DNA of 40,328 nt from contig NZ_JAFEXF010000051.1 of NCBI RefSeq assembly GCF_016905445.1, forward strand, positions 1 to 40,328. Reading direction: 5' to 3'. The notes below the pieces were generated by a model that ran no database searches, was not told where the DNA came from, and saw only the letters and a list, made by a program, of their open reading frames with translations. A program made the position numbers and the translations under genes. The stretch comes from Streptomyces sp. G44. GTDB lineage: Bacteria > Actinomycetota > Actinomycetes > Streptomycetales > Streptomycetaceae. Below are positions 22,912 through 31,814 of the stretch, one piece after another. Numbering within the stretch: the first letter of the stretch is position 1; every line of letters starts with the position of its first letter.

Positions 22912-24744
22912 CTACTTCACGATCGTGATCCGGTCCGCCTTCGGCGGCGCGATCGGCTTGTCCGCCGAGGAGTTGGCGGCCAGATAGTCGTTGAACGCCT
23001 TCAGGTCGTCGGCGCCGACGAGCGGCTTCGTCCCCTTGCCCAGCTCCGGCAGGCCGTCACCGCCGCCCGCGAGGAAGGCGTTCAGGGCGACGCGGTAGGT
23101 GGCCGCCGGGTCGAGGGCCTTGCCGTTCAGCTTGATGGAGTCGGTGACGACACGGTCCGCGCCGCTCTTCGTCAGGTCGAGCGTGTACGTCAGACCGTCC
23201 GACACCTGAAGGATCTTCGGGGAGGCCTCGTTGGCCCCGCTGACCTGCTGCTTGAGCGCGGTGACGAGCTGAGCGCCGGTCAGGTCCACGAGGTTCACGG
23301 TGTTGCTGAAGGGCTGCGCGGTGAACGCCTCGCCGTACGTGACGACGCCGTCGCCCTCGCCGCCGCTCGCCTTGTGGACGAGGTCGGAGCGGATGCCGCC
23401 GGGGTTCATCAGCGCCAGGTCGGCCTCGGGGTCCAGGGACTTGGCGTGGGCGAGCTGGGCGTCCGCGATGAGGTCGCCGAGCGGGGACTCCGGGACGCCG
23501 GCGCCGCGGCCGGGGATGTCGGCGGAGATGTAGCCGACGGGCCGGTTGGCGATGGGCGCGGCCAGCTTGTCCCAGCGGTTGATCAGCGAGGTCATGTCCG
23601 GCGCCTTGGCCTGCTCCCGGCTGACCACGTGGTTCGCGGACTTCACGCTCGTGCGCACGATGTCCTTGGTCCTGCGGTCGTACGTGAGCGTGGTGTCCGT
23701 GTAGAGCTTGCCGTAGGACGACGCCGAGGTGACCATGCGGGGCTTGCCCGCCGGGTCGGGGATCGTACAGACGTACGCGGCGTGGGTGTGGCCGGTGACG
23801 AGCGCGTCGACCTTGGGCGTGATGCCCTTGGCGATGGCGGTGATGGGCCCCGAGATGCCGTCGCCCGCGCCCGGCGAGTCGCAGTCGTAGTTGTACGTCT
23901 GGCTCGCGGGGGCGCCGCCCTCGTGGATGAGCGTGACGATGGACTTCACGCCCTGCTTGTCGAGGATCTTGGCGTACTTGTTGACGGTCTCGATCTCGTC
24001 GTGGAACTTCAGGCCCTTGATGCCCTCGGCCGAGACGATGTCCGGGGTGCCTTCGAGCGTGACGCCGATGAAGCCGACCTTCACGCCCTTGTGCTTCCAC
24101 ACCCAGTAGGGCTTGAGGATGGGCTTGCCGGTCTTCTCGTTCGTGACGTTCGCGGCGAGGTAGGGGTAGTCGGCGCCCTCGAACTCCTTGGGCCCGCCCT
24201 TCTTGTCCTTCTCGAAGCAGCCGTCCTTGGGGTGGCAGCCGCCGTTCTGGATGCGGGCCAATTCCTCGGCGCCCTCGTCGAACTCGTGGTTGCCCACGCT
24301 CGTGACGTCCAGGTCCAGCTTGTTCATCGCCTGGACGGTGGGCTCGTCGTGGAAGAGGCCGGAGAGCAGCGGGCTGGCGCCGATCAGGTCACCGGCGGCG
24401 GCGGTGACGCTGTAGGGGTGGGCCTTGCGGGCGGTGCGCAGGGAGGTCGCGAGGTACTCGACACCACCGGCGTCGATCTTCTTCTCACTCCCGTCGTGCT
24501 GCTTCTCCGTCACCTGGCCGGAGGATCCCGCGGGCGGCTGGAGGTTCCCGTGGAAGTCGTTGAACGACAGCAGCTGCACGTCCACCGTGCGCTTCTTGCC
24601 GCCCTTGCCCCCGCCCGCGTGGTCCTGCCCCGCGCTGGCGGGGAGCGCGGCGGCCAGCGCGCCGAGGGTGGCGAGCGAGGCGGCCGCGGCGAGCACGCGC
24701 GTGGCGCGGCGTCCGGGTCTGCGTGGCTGGGGTGTGGCTGACAC
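22912..24744 (-). CDS. Secreted bifunctional metallophosphatase/5'-nucleotidase
   Basis: A 610-aa protein with a Sec signal (R-R-P-G-R-R-A-T-R then a hydrophobic core to A-S-A at about 38). The metallophosphoesterase domain has N-D-F-H-G-N, G-D-L-I-G-A-S-P, G-N-H-E-F-D, H-E-G-G and G-H-T-H, a complete two-metal site. The C-terminal 5'-nucleotidase substrate domain contains M-N-P-G-G-I-R. UshA-type enzymes hydrolyse extracellular nucleotides to nucleosides and phosphate. A Lys/Gly stretch (G-G-G-K-G-G-K-K-R) follows the signal. Start is GTG at 24744 with an AGGGGG site. A good promoter is at 24783-24812; I see no PHO box there, although the role would fit phosphate scavenging. Confidence 0.9.
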   Translation of the reverse strand: MSATPQPRRPGRRATRVLAAAASLATLGALAAALPASAGQDHAGGGKGGKKRTVDVQLLSFNDFHGNLQPPAGSSGQVTEKQHDGSEKKIDAGGVEYLATSLRTARKAHPYSVTAAAGDLIGASPLLSGLFHDEPTVQAMNKLDLDVTSVGNHEFDEGAEELARIQNGGCHPKDGCFEKDKKGGPKEFEGADYPYLAANVTNEKTGKPILKPYWVWKHKGVKVGFIGVTLEGTPDIVSAEGIKGLKFHDEIETVNKYAKILDKQGVKSIVTLIHEGGAPASQTYNYDCDSPGAGDGISGPITAIAKGITPKVDALVTGHTHAAYVCTIPDPAGKPRMVTSASSYGKLYTDTTLTYDRRTKDIVRTSVKSANHVVSREQAKAPDMTSLINRWDKLAAPIANRPVGYISADIPGRGAGVPESPLGDLIADAQLAHAKSLDPEADLALMNPGGIRSDLVHKASGGEGDGVVTYGEAFTAQPFSNTVNLVDLTGAQLVTALKQQVSGANEASPKILQVSDGLTYTLDLTKSGADRVVTDSIKLNGKALDPAATYRVALNAFLAGGGDGLPELGKGTKPLVGADDLKAFNDYLAANSSADKPIAPPKADRITIVK

Positions 24745-24782
24745 GTGTCCCCCTGAGGGTGATGTGAGACGACGACTGGGAG

Positions 24783-24812
24783 GCGATACCGCCGTGCGCA
24801 GCCTAGAGTCAA
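24783..24812 (-). promoter_or_regulatory. Promoter of the 5'-nucleotidase gene
   Basis: Minus strand: -35 TTGACT (24807-24812), 18-bp spacer, -10 TATCGC (24783-24788), about 40 nt before the GTG start. Confidence 0.55.
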
Positions 24813-24831
24813 CGCGCGTAGCGCAACAGGG

Positions 24832-24845
24832 GGTTACGGGTTACG
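24832..24845. repeat. Tandem 7-bp repeat GGTTACG GGTTACG
   Basis: Two perfect tandem copies lie 20 bp upstream of the 5'-nucleotidase -35, in the region shared with the divergent mshD gene. It could be a regulator half-site pair; nothing more can be said. Confidence 0.35.
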
Positions 24846-24937
24846 AGGTGGTTGCCATCGGGAGCGATACGGGCACATCCCCCATGTCCTGACCTGCGCC
24901 CGGCCCTCCGCGCGCCCGGCCGCCGTACTCTCGTCCC

Positions 24938-25873
24938 ATGACTGACGACCGGCCCGCCGAGGCTCCCGCCACCCTCCGGAAGATCGACACCCTCACCGCA
25001 CTGACGTCGGCGCAGGCCGACGCCGTGCTCGGGCTGCTCGCCGAGGCCGCCCGCAGCGACGGGCAGCAGGCCGTCTCCGAGCAGGGGCGGTTGCAGCTGC
25101 GCGGCGGCGAGCGGGAGGGCGTGCGCCACCTGCTGCTCAGCGTCGACCACCGGCTCATCGGGTACGCGCAGCTGGAGGACACCGACCCCGTGGAGGCCCC
25201 CGCCGCCGAGCTGGTCGTGCACCCCTCGCACCGGGGGCGCGGCCACGGCCGGGCGCTCGGCTCCGCGCTGCTCGGCGAGTCGGGACGGCGCCTTCGCGTG
25301 TGGGCGCACGGCGGGCACTCCGCCGCCCGGCACCTGGCGCAGGTGCTCGGCCTGACCCTGTTCCGCGAACTGCGGCAGATGCGGCGCCCGCTGGCGGACC
25401 TGAACCTCCCCGAGCCGGTCCTGCCGGCCGGGGTCGCCATCCGTGCCTTCGTGCCGGGCCAGGACGACGCGGCCTGGCTCGCGGTGAACGCCGAGGCCTT
25501 TGCGCACCACCCCGAGCAGGGCTCCCTCACCCAGCGCGACCTCGACGACCGCAAGGCCGAACCATGGTTCGACCCGGCGGGGTTCTTCCTCGCCGAGCGC
25601 GAGGAAGACGGCGAGCTGGTCGGCTTCCACTGGACGAAGGTGCACGCGGAGGAGCGCCTCGGCGAGGTGTACGTCGTGGGCGTGCGCCCCGGCTCCCAGG
25701 GCGGCGGCCTCGGCAAGGCCCTGACCACGACGGGCCTGCGCCACCTCGCGGCGGCCGGCCTGCCGACCGCGATGCTGTACGTGGACGCGGACAACAAAGC
25801 GGCCGTGAGCGTCTACGAACGGCTCGGCTTCGTGACGTACGAGACGGATCTGATGTACCGCACGGAGACGTGA
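24938..25873 (+). CDS. mshD: Mycothiol synthase (mycothiol acetyltransferase)
   Basis: A 311-aa protein of two tandem GNAT domains. The N-terminal one (to about 150) has the acetyl-CoA loop H-P-S-H-R-G-R-G-H-G-R-A. The C-terminal one (about 160-310) has V-R-P-G-S-Q-G-G-G-L-G-K-A and the conserved E-V-Y-V-V-G-V and Y-E-R-L-G-F. It acetylates Cys-GlcN-Ins with acetyl-CoA to give mycothiol, the main low-molecular-weight thiol of actinomycetes, in the cytosol. The ATG at 24938 has no ribosome binding site, and a TACTCT hexamer ends 6 nt upstream, so the mRNA is probably leaderless. A classical terminator follows. Confidence 0.92.
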   Translation: MTDDRPAEAPATLRKIDTLTALTSAQADAVLGLLAEAARSDGQQAVSEQGRLQLRGGEREGVRHLLLSVDHRLIGYAQLEDTDPVEAPAAELVVHPSHRGRGHGRALGSALLGESGRRLRVWAHGGHSAARHLAQVLGLTLFRELRQMRRPLADLNLPEPVLPAGVAIRAFVPGQDDAAWLAVNAEAFAHHPEQGSLTQRDLDDRKAEPWFDPAGFFLAEREEDGELVGFHWTKVHAEERLGEVYVVGVRPGSQGGGLGKALTTTGLRHLAAAGLPTAMLYVDADNKAAVSVYERLGFVTYETDLMYRTET

Positions 25874-25904
25874 GCGGCGGCTCTTCCTGACTTCAGGGCC
25901 TGTT

Positions 25905-25937
25905 GGGGGCGGCGTCGCTTGACGCCGCCCCCTTTTT
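25905..25937 (+). terminator. Rho-independent terminator of mshD
   Basis: GGGGGCGGCGTC and GACGCCGCCCCC form a perfect 12-bp stem with a GCTT loop, followed by five T residues. It is the most canonical terminator in the window. Confidence 0.92.
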
Positions 25938-25979
25938 GCACCACCCTTCCACTACTCAATTAGTGAAAGGGTGGTGCAA
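25936..25979 (+). promoter_or_regulatory. 44-bp palindromic operator/promoter of the GntR-ABC operon
   Basis: The outer arms TTGCACCACCCTT and AAGGGTGGTGCAA are perfect complements (13 bp). After one unpaired base on each side, inner arms CACTA and TAGTG follow, around a 6-base centre. The left arm starts with a -35-like TTGCAC and a possible -10 ATTAGT lies 17 bp further, so a regulator bound here would block the promoter. In RNA it would form an 18-bp hairpin ending 4 nt before the GTG start of the GntR gene. YtrA-type GntR repressors typically bind their own operon promoter. Confidence 0.7.
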
Positions 25980-25983
25980 GGCA

Positions 25984-26400
25984 GTGGTCGAATACCGCAT
26001 CGACCGGCGCAGCGGCGTCGCCACCTACCTCCAGATCGTCCAGCAGACCCGACAGGCCCTGCGCCTCGGCCTGCTGGAGCCCGGCGACAAGCTGCCCACG
26101 GCCCGCGAGGTCGTCGAGGCCACCGCCATCAACCCGAACACGGTGCTCAAGGCCTACCGCGAGCTGGAGCGCGAGGGACTCGTCGAGGCGCGCCGCGGCC
26201 TCGGCACCTTCGTGCGCAAGTCGCTGGGCAGCGCGCCGGCCGATTCACCGCTGCGCGGGGAACTCGCCGAGTGGACCGCGCGGGCGCGGGCGGCGGGGCT
26301 GGAGAGGGACGACGTGGCGGCGCTCTTCGGCGCCGTACTCGAAGAGCAGTTCGCACCGGTGGAAACGCACACCACATCGACACAGGGGGATTCCGCATGA
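25984..26400 (+). CDS. GntR-family regulator, YtrA type
   Basis: A 138-aa regulator: an N-terminal winged helix (Y-L-Q-I-V-Q-Q..., L-P-T-A-R-E-V-V-E-A-T-A-I-N-P-N-T-V-L-K-A-Y) and only a short helical C-terminal part (about 85-125), which is the YtrA subgroup layout. YtrA regulators repress the ABC operon they head and are often relieved by cell-wall-active peptides or envelope stress. The GTG at 25984 is preferred because it is the first in-frame start after the palindrome and the conserved domain begins there; AAGG lies 3 nt upstream. Its stop overlaps the next ATG (ATGA). Confidence 0.85.
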   Translation: MVEYRIDRRSGVATYLQIVQQTRQALRLGLLEPGDKLPTAREVVEATAINPNTVLKAYRELEREGLVEARRGLGTFVRKSLGSAPADSPLRGELAEWTARARAAGLERDDVAALFGAVLEEQFAPVETHTTSTQGDSA

Positions 26401-27296
26401 CCGACACCGCCATCGAGGCGCATGCCCTGACCAAACGCTTCGGCAGCCGACAGGCCCTGCGCGACTGTTCGTTCCGCCTCCCGGCCGGACGCGTCTGCGC
26501 GGTCGTCGGACCCAACGGCGCCGGCAAGTCCACGCTGCTCTCCCTGGTGGCCGGCCTCGACCGGCCCGGCGGCGGCACGCTGACCGTGCTCGGCACCAGC
26601 CCCGCCGAGGCCCGCGCCCGCGTGGCGTACGTCGCCCAGGACAAGCCGCTCCACCCTCGGCTGACCATCGCCGACACACTGCGGCTCGGCTCAGAACTCA
26701 ACCCGGGCCGCTGGGACATGGCCGTCGCCGAGCGCGTCCTCGCCGGGGGCGCCCTCGATCCGGGCGCCCGCGTCCGCACGCTCTCCGGCGGCCAGCGGAC
26801 CCGCGTCGCCCTCGCGCTCGCGCTCGGCAAGCGGGCCGAACTGCTGCTCCTGGACGAGCCGATGGCCGACCTCGACCCCCTCGCCCGGCACCAGCTGATG
26901 GGCACGCTCATGGCGGAGGCCGCCGAGCACGGCACCACGGTCGTCATGTCCTCCCATATCGTCGGGGAACTGGCCGACGCCTGCGACCACTTGCTCCTCG
27001 TCTCCGACGGGCGGGTCCGGCTCGGCGGCGGCATCGACGACCTCGTCACCGCGCACGCCCTGGTGACGGGCGCCCGCCCGGCCGCCGACCTCGCCCCGCA
27101 CACCGTCATCGAGTCCCGCGCCACCGGGCGCGGCGTGACCGCCCTGATCCGCCCCGAGGGCCCGCTCGGCGGCGGCTGGGACGTCGAAGAACCCTCCCTG
27201 GAGGAACTGTTGCTCGCCCATCTCCGGTCCCCGGACGCGCCACCGCTGATCACTCCGGGCACGTCGGCCCCGGCCCGGCCGGAGGTGACGGCATGA
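26397..27296 (+). CDS. ABC transporter ATP-binding protein
   Basis: A 299-aa ATPase: Walker A G-P-N-G-A-G-K-S-T, Q-loop Y-V-A-Q-D-K, signature L-S-G-G-Q-R-T-R, Walker B L-L-L-L-D-E-P-M-A-D-L and H-loop S-S-H. A C-terminal extension of about 80 residues (from R-V-R-L-G-G-G) is typical of exporter ATPases of the BcrA/CcmA type. It pairs with the permease that overlaps its stop by ATGA. It is likely an exporter or envelope-stress transporter under control of the YtrA-type regulator. The substrate is unknown. Confidence 0.88.
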   Translation: MTDTAIEAHALTKRFGSRQALRDCSFRLPAGRVCAVVGPNGAGKSTLLSLVAGLDRPGGGTLTVLGTSPAEARARVAYVAQDKPLHPRLTIADTLRLGSELNPGRWDMAVAERVLAGGALDPGARVRTLSGGQRTRVALALALGKRAELLLLDEPMADLDPLARHQLMGTLMAEAAEHGTTVVMSSHIVGELADACDHLLLVSDGRVRLGGGIDDLVTAHALVTGARPAADLAPHTVIESRATGRGVTALIRPEGPLGGGWDVEEPSLEELLLAHLRSPDAPPLITPGTSAPARPEVTA

Positions 27297-28261
27297 GCCT
27301 GCCGACCCTGCGGGGCCCGCGCTGGGTGGACGTGCGGGTGCACCGCACCGCGCTCCTGACGGCCGGTGCCGTCGTCGTCCTCGCGGTCGCCTACACCGGC
27401 TGGCTGCGCTGGGCGGCGAGCGCCTATCCGGTCTCGGACGACAACTGTGTCGTGGGCAAGCCCTGCGACTCCTTCCTCGGCTTCGCCAGCGCCCGGGACC
27501 TGCTCGACATCAGCCTGGAGCAGGGCACCCTGGGCCTGCTCCTGGTCCCCCTGCTCATCGGCGCCTTCGTCGCGGGGCCGCTGGTGGCGCGCGAGTTGGA
27601 GAGCGGCGTCCACAAGCTCTCCTGGACGCAGTCCGTTTCGCCCGCGCGCTGGCTCGCCGCCAAGCTGACCACGGCCGCCGCGTTCGCCGCGGGCGGGACG
27701 CTCGTCCTCATGGGGGCGCTCCGGCTCGGGATGTACGGCACGATCGGCGTCCGCTGGAACCTCCACTGGCCCGACCGGGGCGTCTACGAGGCGACCGGCC
27801 CCGTCCTCGTCGCCTACTCCCTGCTCGCCGTGGCCCTCGGCACACTCATCGGGCTCGCCGTGCGCCGCACCCTGCTCGCGATGGCCGCCACCGGCGCCGT
27901 CACCGGCCTCCTCCTGTGGAACCTCGGCAACGTCCGCTGGCACCTGATGCCGGTGGACACCACCACCGGGCCCGCCACCAGGGAGAACAGCTTCCCCACC
28001 CGGTTCCCGTACGGCTCCTTCAGCATGGACCAGGGCGTCACCAACGCCGCCGGTGTCCGCTTCCAGGAGTACGAGTGCCTCCCGAAGCCCCAGACCGGCG
28101 CGGCCTGCCCCACCGACACCACCATCACCGGCTGGTACATGGACTACCACCCCCGATCCCACTTCTGGTACACCCAGTTGATCGAGACCGGCATCGTGCT
28201 CGCCCTCGCGGCGGCCGCCACGTACGCCGCCTTCCGCCTCCTGCGCCGCCGGACGGCCTGA
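27293..28261 (+). CDS. ABC transporter permease
   Basis: A 322-aa membrane protein with about six hydrophobic segments: near residues 22-42, 82-102, 122-142, 165-195 (long, perhaps two helices), 200-215 and 296-314. Between the last two lies an extracytoplasmic loop of about 80 residues with Cys pairs (Y-E-C-L-P-K, A-A-C-P-T). Another short loop after helix 1 contains C-V-V-G-K-P-C. These cysteines may form disulfides. It is the last gene of the GntR-ATPase-permease operon, which ends in a hairpin. Confidence 0.85.
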   Translation: MSLPTLRGPRWVDVRVHRTALLTAGAVVVLAVAYTGWLRWAASAYPVSDDNCVVGKPCDSFLGFASARDLLDISLEQGTLGLLLVPLLIGAFVAGPLVARELESGVHKLSWTQSVSPARWLAAKLTTAAAFAAGGTLVLMGALRLGMYGTIGVRWNLHWPDRGVYEATGPVLVAYSLLAVALGTLIGLAVRRTLLAMAATGAVTGLLLWNLGNVRWHLMPVDTTTGPATRENSFPTRFPYGSFSMDQGVTNAAGVRFQEYECLPKPQTGAACPTDTTITGWYMDYHPRSHFWYTQLIETGIVLALAAAATYAAFRLLRRRTA

Positions 28262-28272
28262 ACCGTACGATC

Positions 28273-28313
28273 ACCGGAGGCCCCCACCGTGAAGACGCCC
28301 GGGGGTCTCCGGT
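28273..28313 (+). terminator. Terminator of the GntR-ABC operon
   Basis: ACCGGAGGCCCCC and GGGGGTCTCCGGT pair over 13 bp with one G/T position and a 15-nt loop, 12 nt after the permease stop. The rest of the gap to ppk (28314-28480) shows no obvious PHO box or other gene. Confidence 0.75.
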
Positions 28314-28480
28314 CGATGTCCCGCACGTCATGTCGCCGTAACCACTGATTCAGACAAGCTTGCGACGCTCGCTCAATGCAGCCCGCCGCGTCCGACCCGC
28401 CCCCGGAGAACGGGAAGCGTCACCTCGCTCCCGCGCTCTCCGACGCGCCCATCGGCGCGTCCACGCGGAAGAATGGCTTC

Positions 28481-30727
28481 ATGAGCCAGCCGAACTCGCA
28501 GGGACAGGTCCAGCACGCCCAGCCTTCCGTCGGTTCCATCGCCGCGCACAGGCCGCACACCATCGCCGCCACCATCTCCGACCTCGCCCCCGACCTGGAC
28601 GCCGACCTCGACGCGTACGACGAGGACGCCCAGGTCGGGCACGACGGCGTCGAGCTGCCGCAGGGCCGGTTCCTGGACCGGGAGCGCAGCTGGCTCGCGT
28701 TCAACGAACGCGTGCTTGAACTGGCCGAGGATCCACAGACCCCCCTCCTCGAACGGGCGAATTTCCTCGCGATCTTCGCGTCGAACCTGGACGAGTTCTT
28801 CATGGTCCGCGTCGCCGGTCTCAAGCGCCGCATCGCGACCGGCGTCGCCACCCGCTCCGCCTCCGGCCTCCAGCCCCGCGAGGTCCTGGAACTCATCTGG
28901 AACCGCTCCCGCGAGCTCATGGCCCGGCACGCCGCCTGCTACCACGACGACGTCGCGCCCGGCCTCGCCGACGAGGGCATCCAGCTGGTGCGCTGGCACG
29001 AGCTGACCGAGAAGGAGCAGTCCCGGCTCTTCACGCTCTTCCGCCAGCAGATCTTCCCCGTCCTCACCCCGCTGGCCGTGGACCCCGCGCACCCCTTCCC
29101 CTACATCTCGGGGCTCTCGCTCAACCTCGCCGTGGTCGTCCGCAACCCCGTCTCCGGCCACCAGCACTTCGCACGCGTGAAGGTCCCGCCGCTGCTCTCC
29201 CGCTTCCTTGAGGCCTCCCCCCAGCGGTACGTCCCCATAGAGGACGTCATCGCCGCTCCCGCGCACCTCCAGGAGCTGTTCCCGGGCATGGAGATCCAGG
29301 AGCACCACATGTTCCGGCTCACCAGGAACGAGGACCTGGAGGTCGAGGAGGACGACGCCGAGAACCTCCTCCAGGCCCTGGAGAAGGAGCTGATGCGACG
29401 CCGCTTCGGGCCCCCGGTGCGCCTGGAGGTCGAGGAGTCCATCGCCCCGAACGTGCTGAGCCTGCTGGTGCGCGAGCTGAAGATCAGCGAGGCCGAGGTC
29501 TATCCGCTGCCTGGCCCGCTCGACCTCACCGGCCTCTTCAGCATCGCCAAGCTGGACCGGCCCGAACTGAAGTACCCCAAGTTCGTGGCGGGCACCCACC
29601 GCGACCTCGCCGAGGTCGAGTCGGCGTCCGCGCCCGACATCTTCGCCGCCCTTCGCGAACGTGACGTACTCCTGCACCACCCGTACGACTCGTTCTCCAC
29701 CTCCGTGCAGGCGTTCCTGGAGCAGGCGGCGGCCGACCCGGACGTCCTCGCCATCAAGCAGACGCTGTACCGCACCTCGGGCGACTCCCCCATAGTCGAC
29801 GCGCTCATCGACGCCGCGGAGTCCGGCAAGCAGGTCCTCGTCCTCGTCGAGATCAAGGCCCGCTTCGACGAGCAGGCCAACATCAAGTGGGCGCGGAAGC
29901 TGGAGGAGGCGGGCTGCCACGTCGTCTACGGCATCGTCGGCCTGAAGACCCACTGCAAGCTCTCCCTCGTCGTGCGCCAGGAGGGCGACACCCTCGTCCG
30001 CTACTCGCACGTGGGCACCGGCAACTACCACCCCAAGACCGCCCGCCTGTACGAGGACCTCGGGCTGCTCACCTCCAACGCGGAGGTCGGCGCGGACCTC
30101 TCCGACCTCTTCAACCGCCTCTCCGGCTACTCGCGCCGCGAGAGCTTCCGCCGCCTGCTGGTGGCCCCCAGGTCCCTGCGCGACGGACTCGTCTCGCGCA
30201 TCGACAAGGAGATACAGCACCACCGCGCGGGCCGCCCCGCCTACGTCCGCATCAAGGTCAACTCGATGGTCGACGAGGCGGTCATCGACTCCCTCTACCG
30301 CGCCTCGCAGGCAGGCGTCGACGTGGACGTGTGGGTGCGCGGCATCTGCGCGGTGCGGCCGGGCGTGACGGGGCTGTCGGAGAACATCCGCGTACGTTCG
30401 GTCCTCGGCCGCTTCCTGGAGCACTCCCGCGTCTTCGCCTTCGGCAACGGCGGCGAACCGGAGGTGTGGATAGGCAGCGCCGACATGATGCACCGCAATC
30501 TCGACCGCCGCATCGAGGCGCTGGTCAGGGTTCAGGACCCGGCGCACCGCGCGGCACTCGGCCGGCTCCTGGAGACCGGCATGTCGGACACCACCGCCTC
30601 CTGGCACCTGGGCGCGGACGGCAACTGGACCCGCCACTCGGTGGACCAGGACGGCCAGCCCCTGCGCAACGTTCAGGAGATGCTCATAGACGCCCGGAGG
30701 CGCCGGCGTGGCACAGCAACACCATGA
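28481..30727 (+). CDS. ppk: Polyphosphate kinase 1
   Basis: A 748-aa PPK1. The conserved N-terminal domain begins at [19 protein letters not shown]. The phospholipase-D-like catalytic domains contain H510 in [10 protein letters not shown], the residue autophosphorylated in PPK1, and H671 in M-M-H-R-N-L-D-R-R. It reversibly transfers the gamma phosphate of ATP to polyphosphate; in S. lividans loss of ppk raises antibiotic production. The first about 60 residues are a variable acidic leader. I chose the ATG at 28481, which has a GGAAG site; an in-frame ATG at 28376 would add 35 unconserved residues. The end overlaps the CHAD gene by 20 nt. Confidence 0.93.
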   Translation: MSQPNSQGQVQHAQPSVGSIAAHRPHTIAATISDLAPDLDADLDAYDEDAQVGHDGVELPQGRFLDRERSWLAFNERVLELAEDPQTPLLERANFLAIFASNLDEFFMVRVAGLKRRIATGVATRSASGLQPREVLELIWNRSRELMARHAACYHDDVAPGLADEGIQLVRWHELTEKEQSRLFTLFRQQIFPVLTPLAVDPAHPFPYISGLSLNLAVVVRNPVSGHQHFARVKVPPLLSRFLEASPQRYVPIEDVIAAPAHLQELFPGMEIQEHHMFRLTRNEDLEVEEDDAENLLQALEKELMRRRFGPPVRLEVEESIAPNVLSLLVRELKISEAEVYPLPGPLDLTGLFSIAKLDRPELKYPKFVAGTHRDLAEVESASAPDIFAALRERDVLLHHPYDSFSTSVQAFLEQAAADPDVLAIKQTLYRTSGDSPIVDALIDAAESGKQVLVLVEIKARFDEQANIKWARKLEEAGCHVVYGIVGLKTHCKLSLVVRQEGDTLVRYSHVGTGNYHPKTARLYEDLGLLTSNAEVGADLSDLFNRLSGYSRRESFRRLLVAPRSLRDGLVSRIDKEIQHHRAGRPAYVRIKVNSMVDEAVIDSLYRASQAGVDVDVWVRGICAVRPGVTGLSENIRVRSVLGRFLEHSRVFAFGNGGEPEVWIGSADMMHRNLDRRIEALVRVQDPAHRAALGRLLETGMSDTTASWHLGADGNWTRHSVDQDGQPLRNVQEMLIDARRRRRGTATP

Positions 30728-31814
30728 GACGACGGGTAGGGGTATGGGAGCGGGCACGGCGGAAGAGGCCCTGGCGGCCCACCTCCAGGACCAGGCCACG
30801 GAGTTCCTCCGCTCGCTGCGGGTGCACCGCGAGTCCACGACGGACGCACAGGGCGCCGAGGAGTCCCTGGCGGCGGCCCGCTCCCTGCGGCGCGCGGCCC
30901 GCCGCATCGGCGCGGCCCTGCACACCTTCCGCCCGCTCCTCGACCACCAGTGGTCGGCGGCCCTGCGCCCGGAGCTGGCCTGGCTCTCGGGCACGCTGGC
31001 CCAGGAACACGCGTACGCGACCCGCCTGGCACGCCTCACGGACGCCCTGCACCGCCTCTCGGGGCCGCCTTCGGTACCGAGCCCGGCCCCTCCCCTGGAG
31101 GTTGCCACCACCACCGCTGTGGGCAGGCGTTCCGCAGGGCGGAACGGGTGGGCACAGCGTCAACTGCCGGGTGCCGATGAACCAGGCAGCACAACACGCA
31201 CCCTCACCGTAGGCGCAGCCAAAGCCGCCGCCCTCCTCGAACGCCAGCTCACCCTCGCCCGCACCCGCGCCCACTCCACCGCCCTCCAAGCCCTCGGCTC
31301 CTCCCGCTTCCACGCCGTGGCGGACAGCATCGCGCTGCTGGCCAGCGAGGTCCCCTTCAGCGGCGCCCCGCACGATCTGGAGCAGCTGGCGGCCACGGCC
31401 GAGTCCGACCTCGCCGAAGCCGTGGAGGCCCTGCCGCTCGGCCGCGCGGGCCATCCGTACAACGCCGAGGCCCTGGCGCACGGCCTGCACTCCGCGGACT
31501 CCGCGCCCGACGCCCAGGACGCCCCCTGGCTGAAGGTCCGCTCCCTGCTGCGCCTGTACCGCTACGCCCAGGAGGTCGTCCACGGCCCCACCGCCCTGGA
31601 ATCCCGCGTCCTGGACGCGAGCCACGCCCTGAACGTCCACCGGGAGGCCGCCGCCGCCGCGCAGGCAGCCGCACAGGCCGCCCGCACCCCGCGCATCGCC
31701 CCGGCCACGGCGTACGCCCTCGGCGTGCTCCACGCCGACCAGCGCCACGAGGTGGAGGCGGCGCGCTTCGCCTTCCAGCGGGCCTGGCAGCACGAACCGG
31801 TCATCACGGGATGA
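30708..31814 (+). CDS. CHAD-domain protein with an in-frame insertion
   Basis: A 368-aa, largely helical protein of the CHAD family (conserved histidine alpha-helical domain). It has the repeated basic/His helices [12 protein letters not shown] and [16 protein letters not shown] domains bind polyphosphate through basic surface residues, and location directly behind ppk fits. Residues about 130-170 ([17 protein letters not shown]...) do not look like the domain; they are encoded around a palindromic element at 31116-31158 and read as an insertion. The GTG at 30708 has a GGAGG site 9 nt upstream, inside the ppk end. The stop overlaps the Nudix start (ATGA). Confidence 0.82.
   Translation: MAQQHHETTGRGMGAGTAEEALAAHLQDQATEFLRSLRVHRESTTDAQGAEESLAAARSLRRAARRIGAALHTFRPLLDHQWSAALRPELAWLSGTLAQEHAYATRLARLTDALHRLSGPPSVPSPAPPLEVATTTAVGRRSAGRNGWAQRQLPGADEPGSTTRTLTVGAAKAAALLERQLTLARTRAHSTALQALGSSRFHAVADSIALLASEVPFSGAPHDLEQLAATAESDLAEAVEALPLGRAGHPYNAEALAHGLHSADSAPDAQDAPWLKVRSLLRLYRYAQEVVHGPTALESRVLDASHALNVHREAAAAAQAAAQAARTPRIAPATAYALGVLHADQRHEVEAARFAFQRAWQHEPVITG
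31116..31158. repeat. 43-bp palindromic element inside the CHAD gene
   Basis: Outer arms GCTGTG and CACAGC, then six unpaired purine-rich bases on each side, then a perfect inner stem CGTTCCGC/GCGGAACG with a 3-base loop. It is in frame (no stop) and codes for residues that do not fit the CHAD fold. It resembles the small dispersed palindromic (REP/MITE-like) repeats of Streptomyces chromosomes; I recall similar sequences but cannot search. Confidence 0.55.

Noticed and set aside
24832..24845. GlnR box reading of the GGTTACG tandem repeat
   Set aside because: GTTAC words are 2 bp apart rather than in the a-site/b-site spacing of GlnR boxes, and no GAAAC half-site is present.
28376..28480. 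Earlier ATG at 28376 as start of ppk
   Set aside because: It adds 35 residues without conservation, and the ATG at 28481 has a GGAAG site at a suitable distance.
28373..31114. A 913-codon open frame antisense to ppk and the CHAD gene
   Set aside because: It is the complement of a confidently identified gene; its protein is Val/Gly/Arg/Asp-rich with no domain, as expected for the mirror of GC-rich coding sequence.
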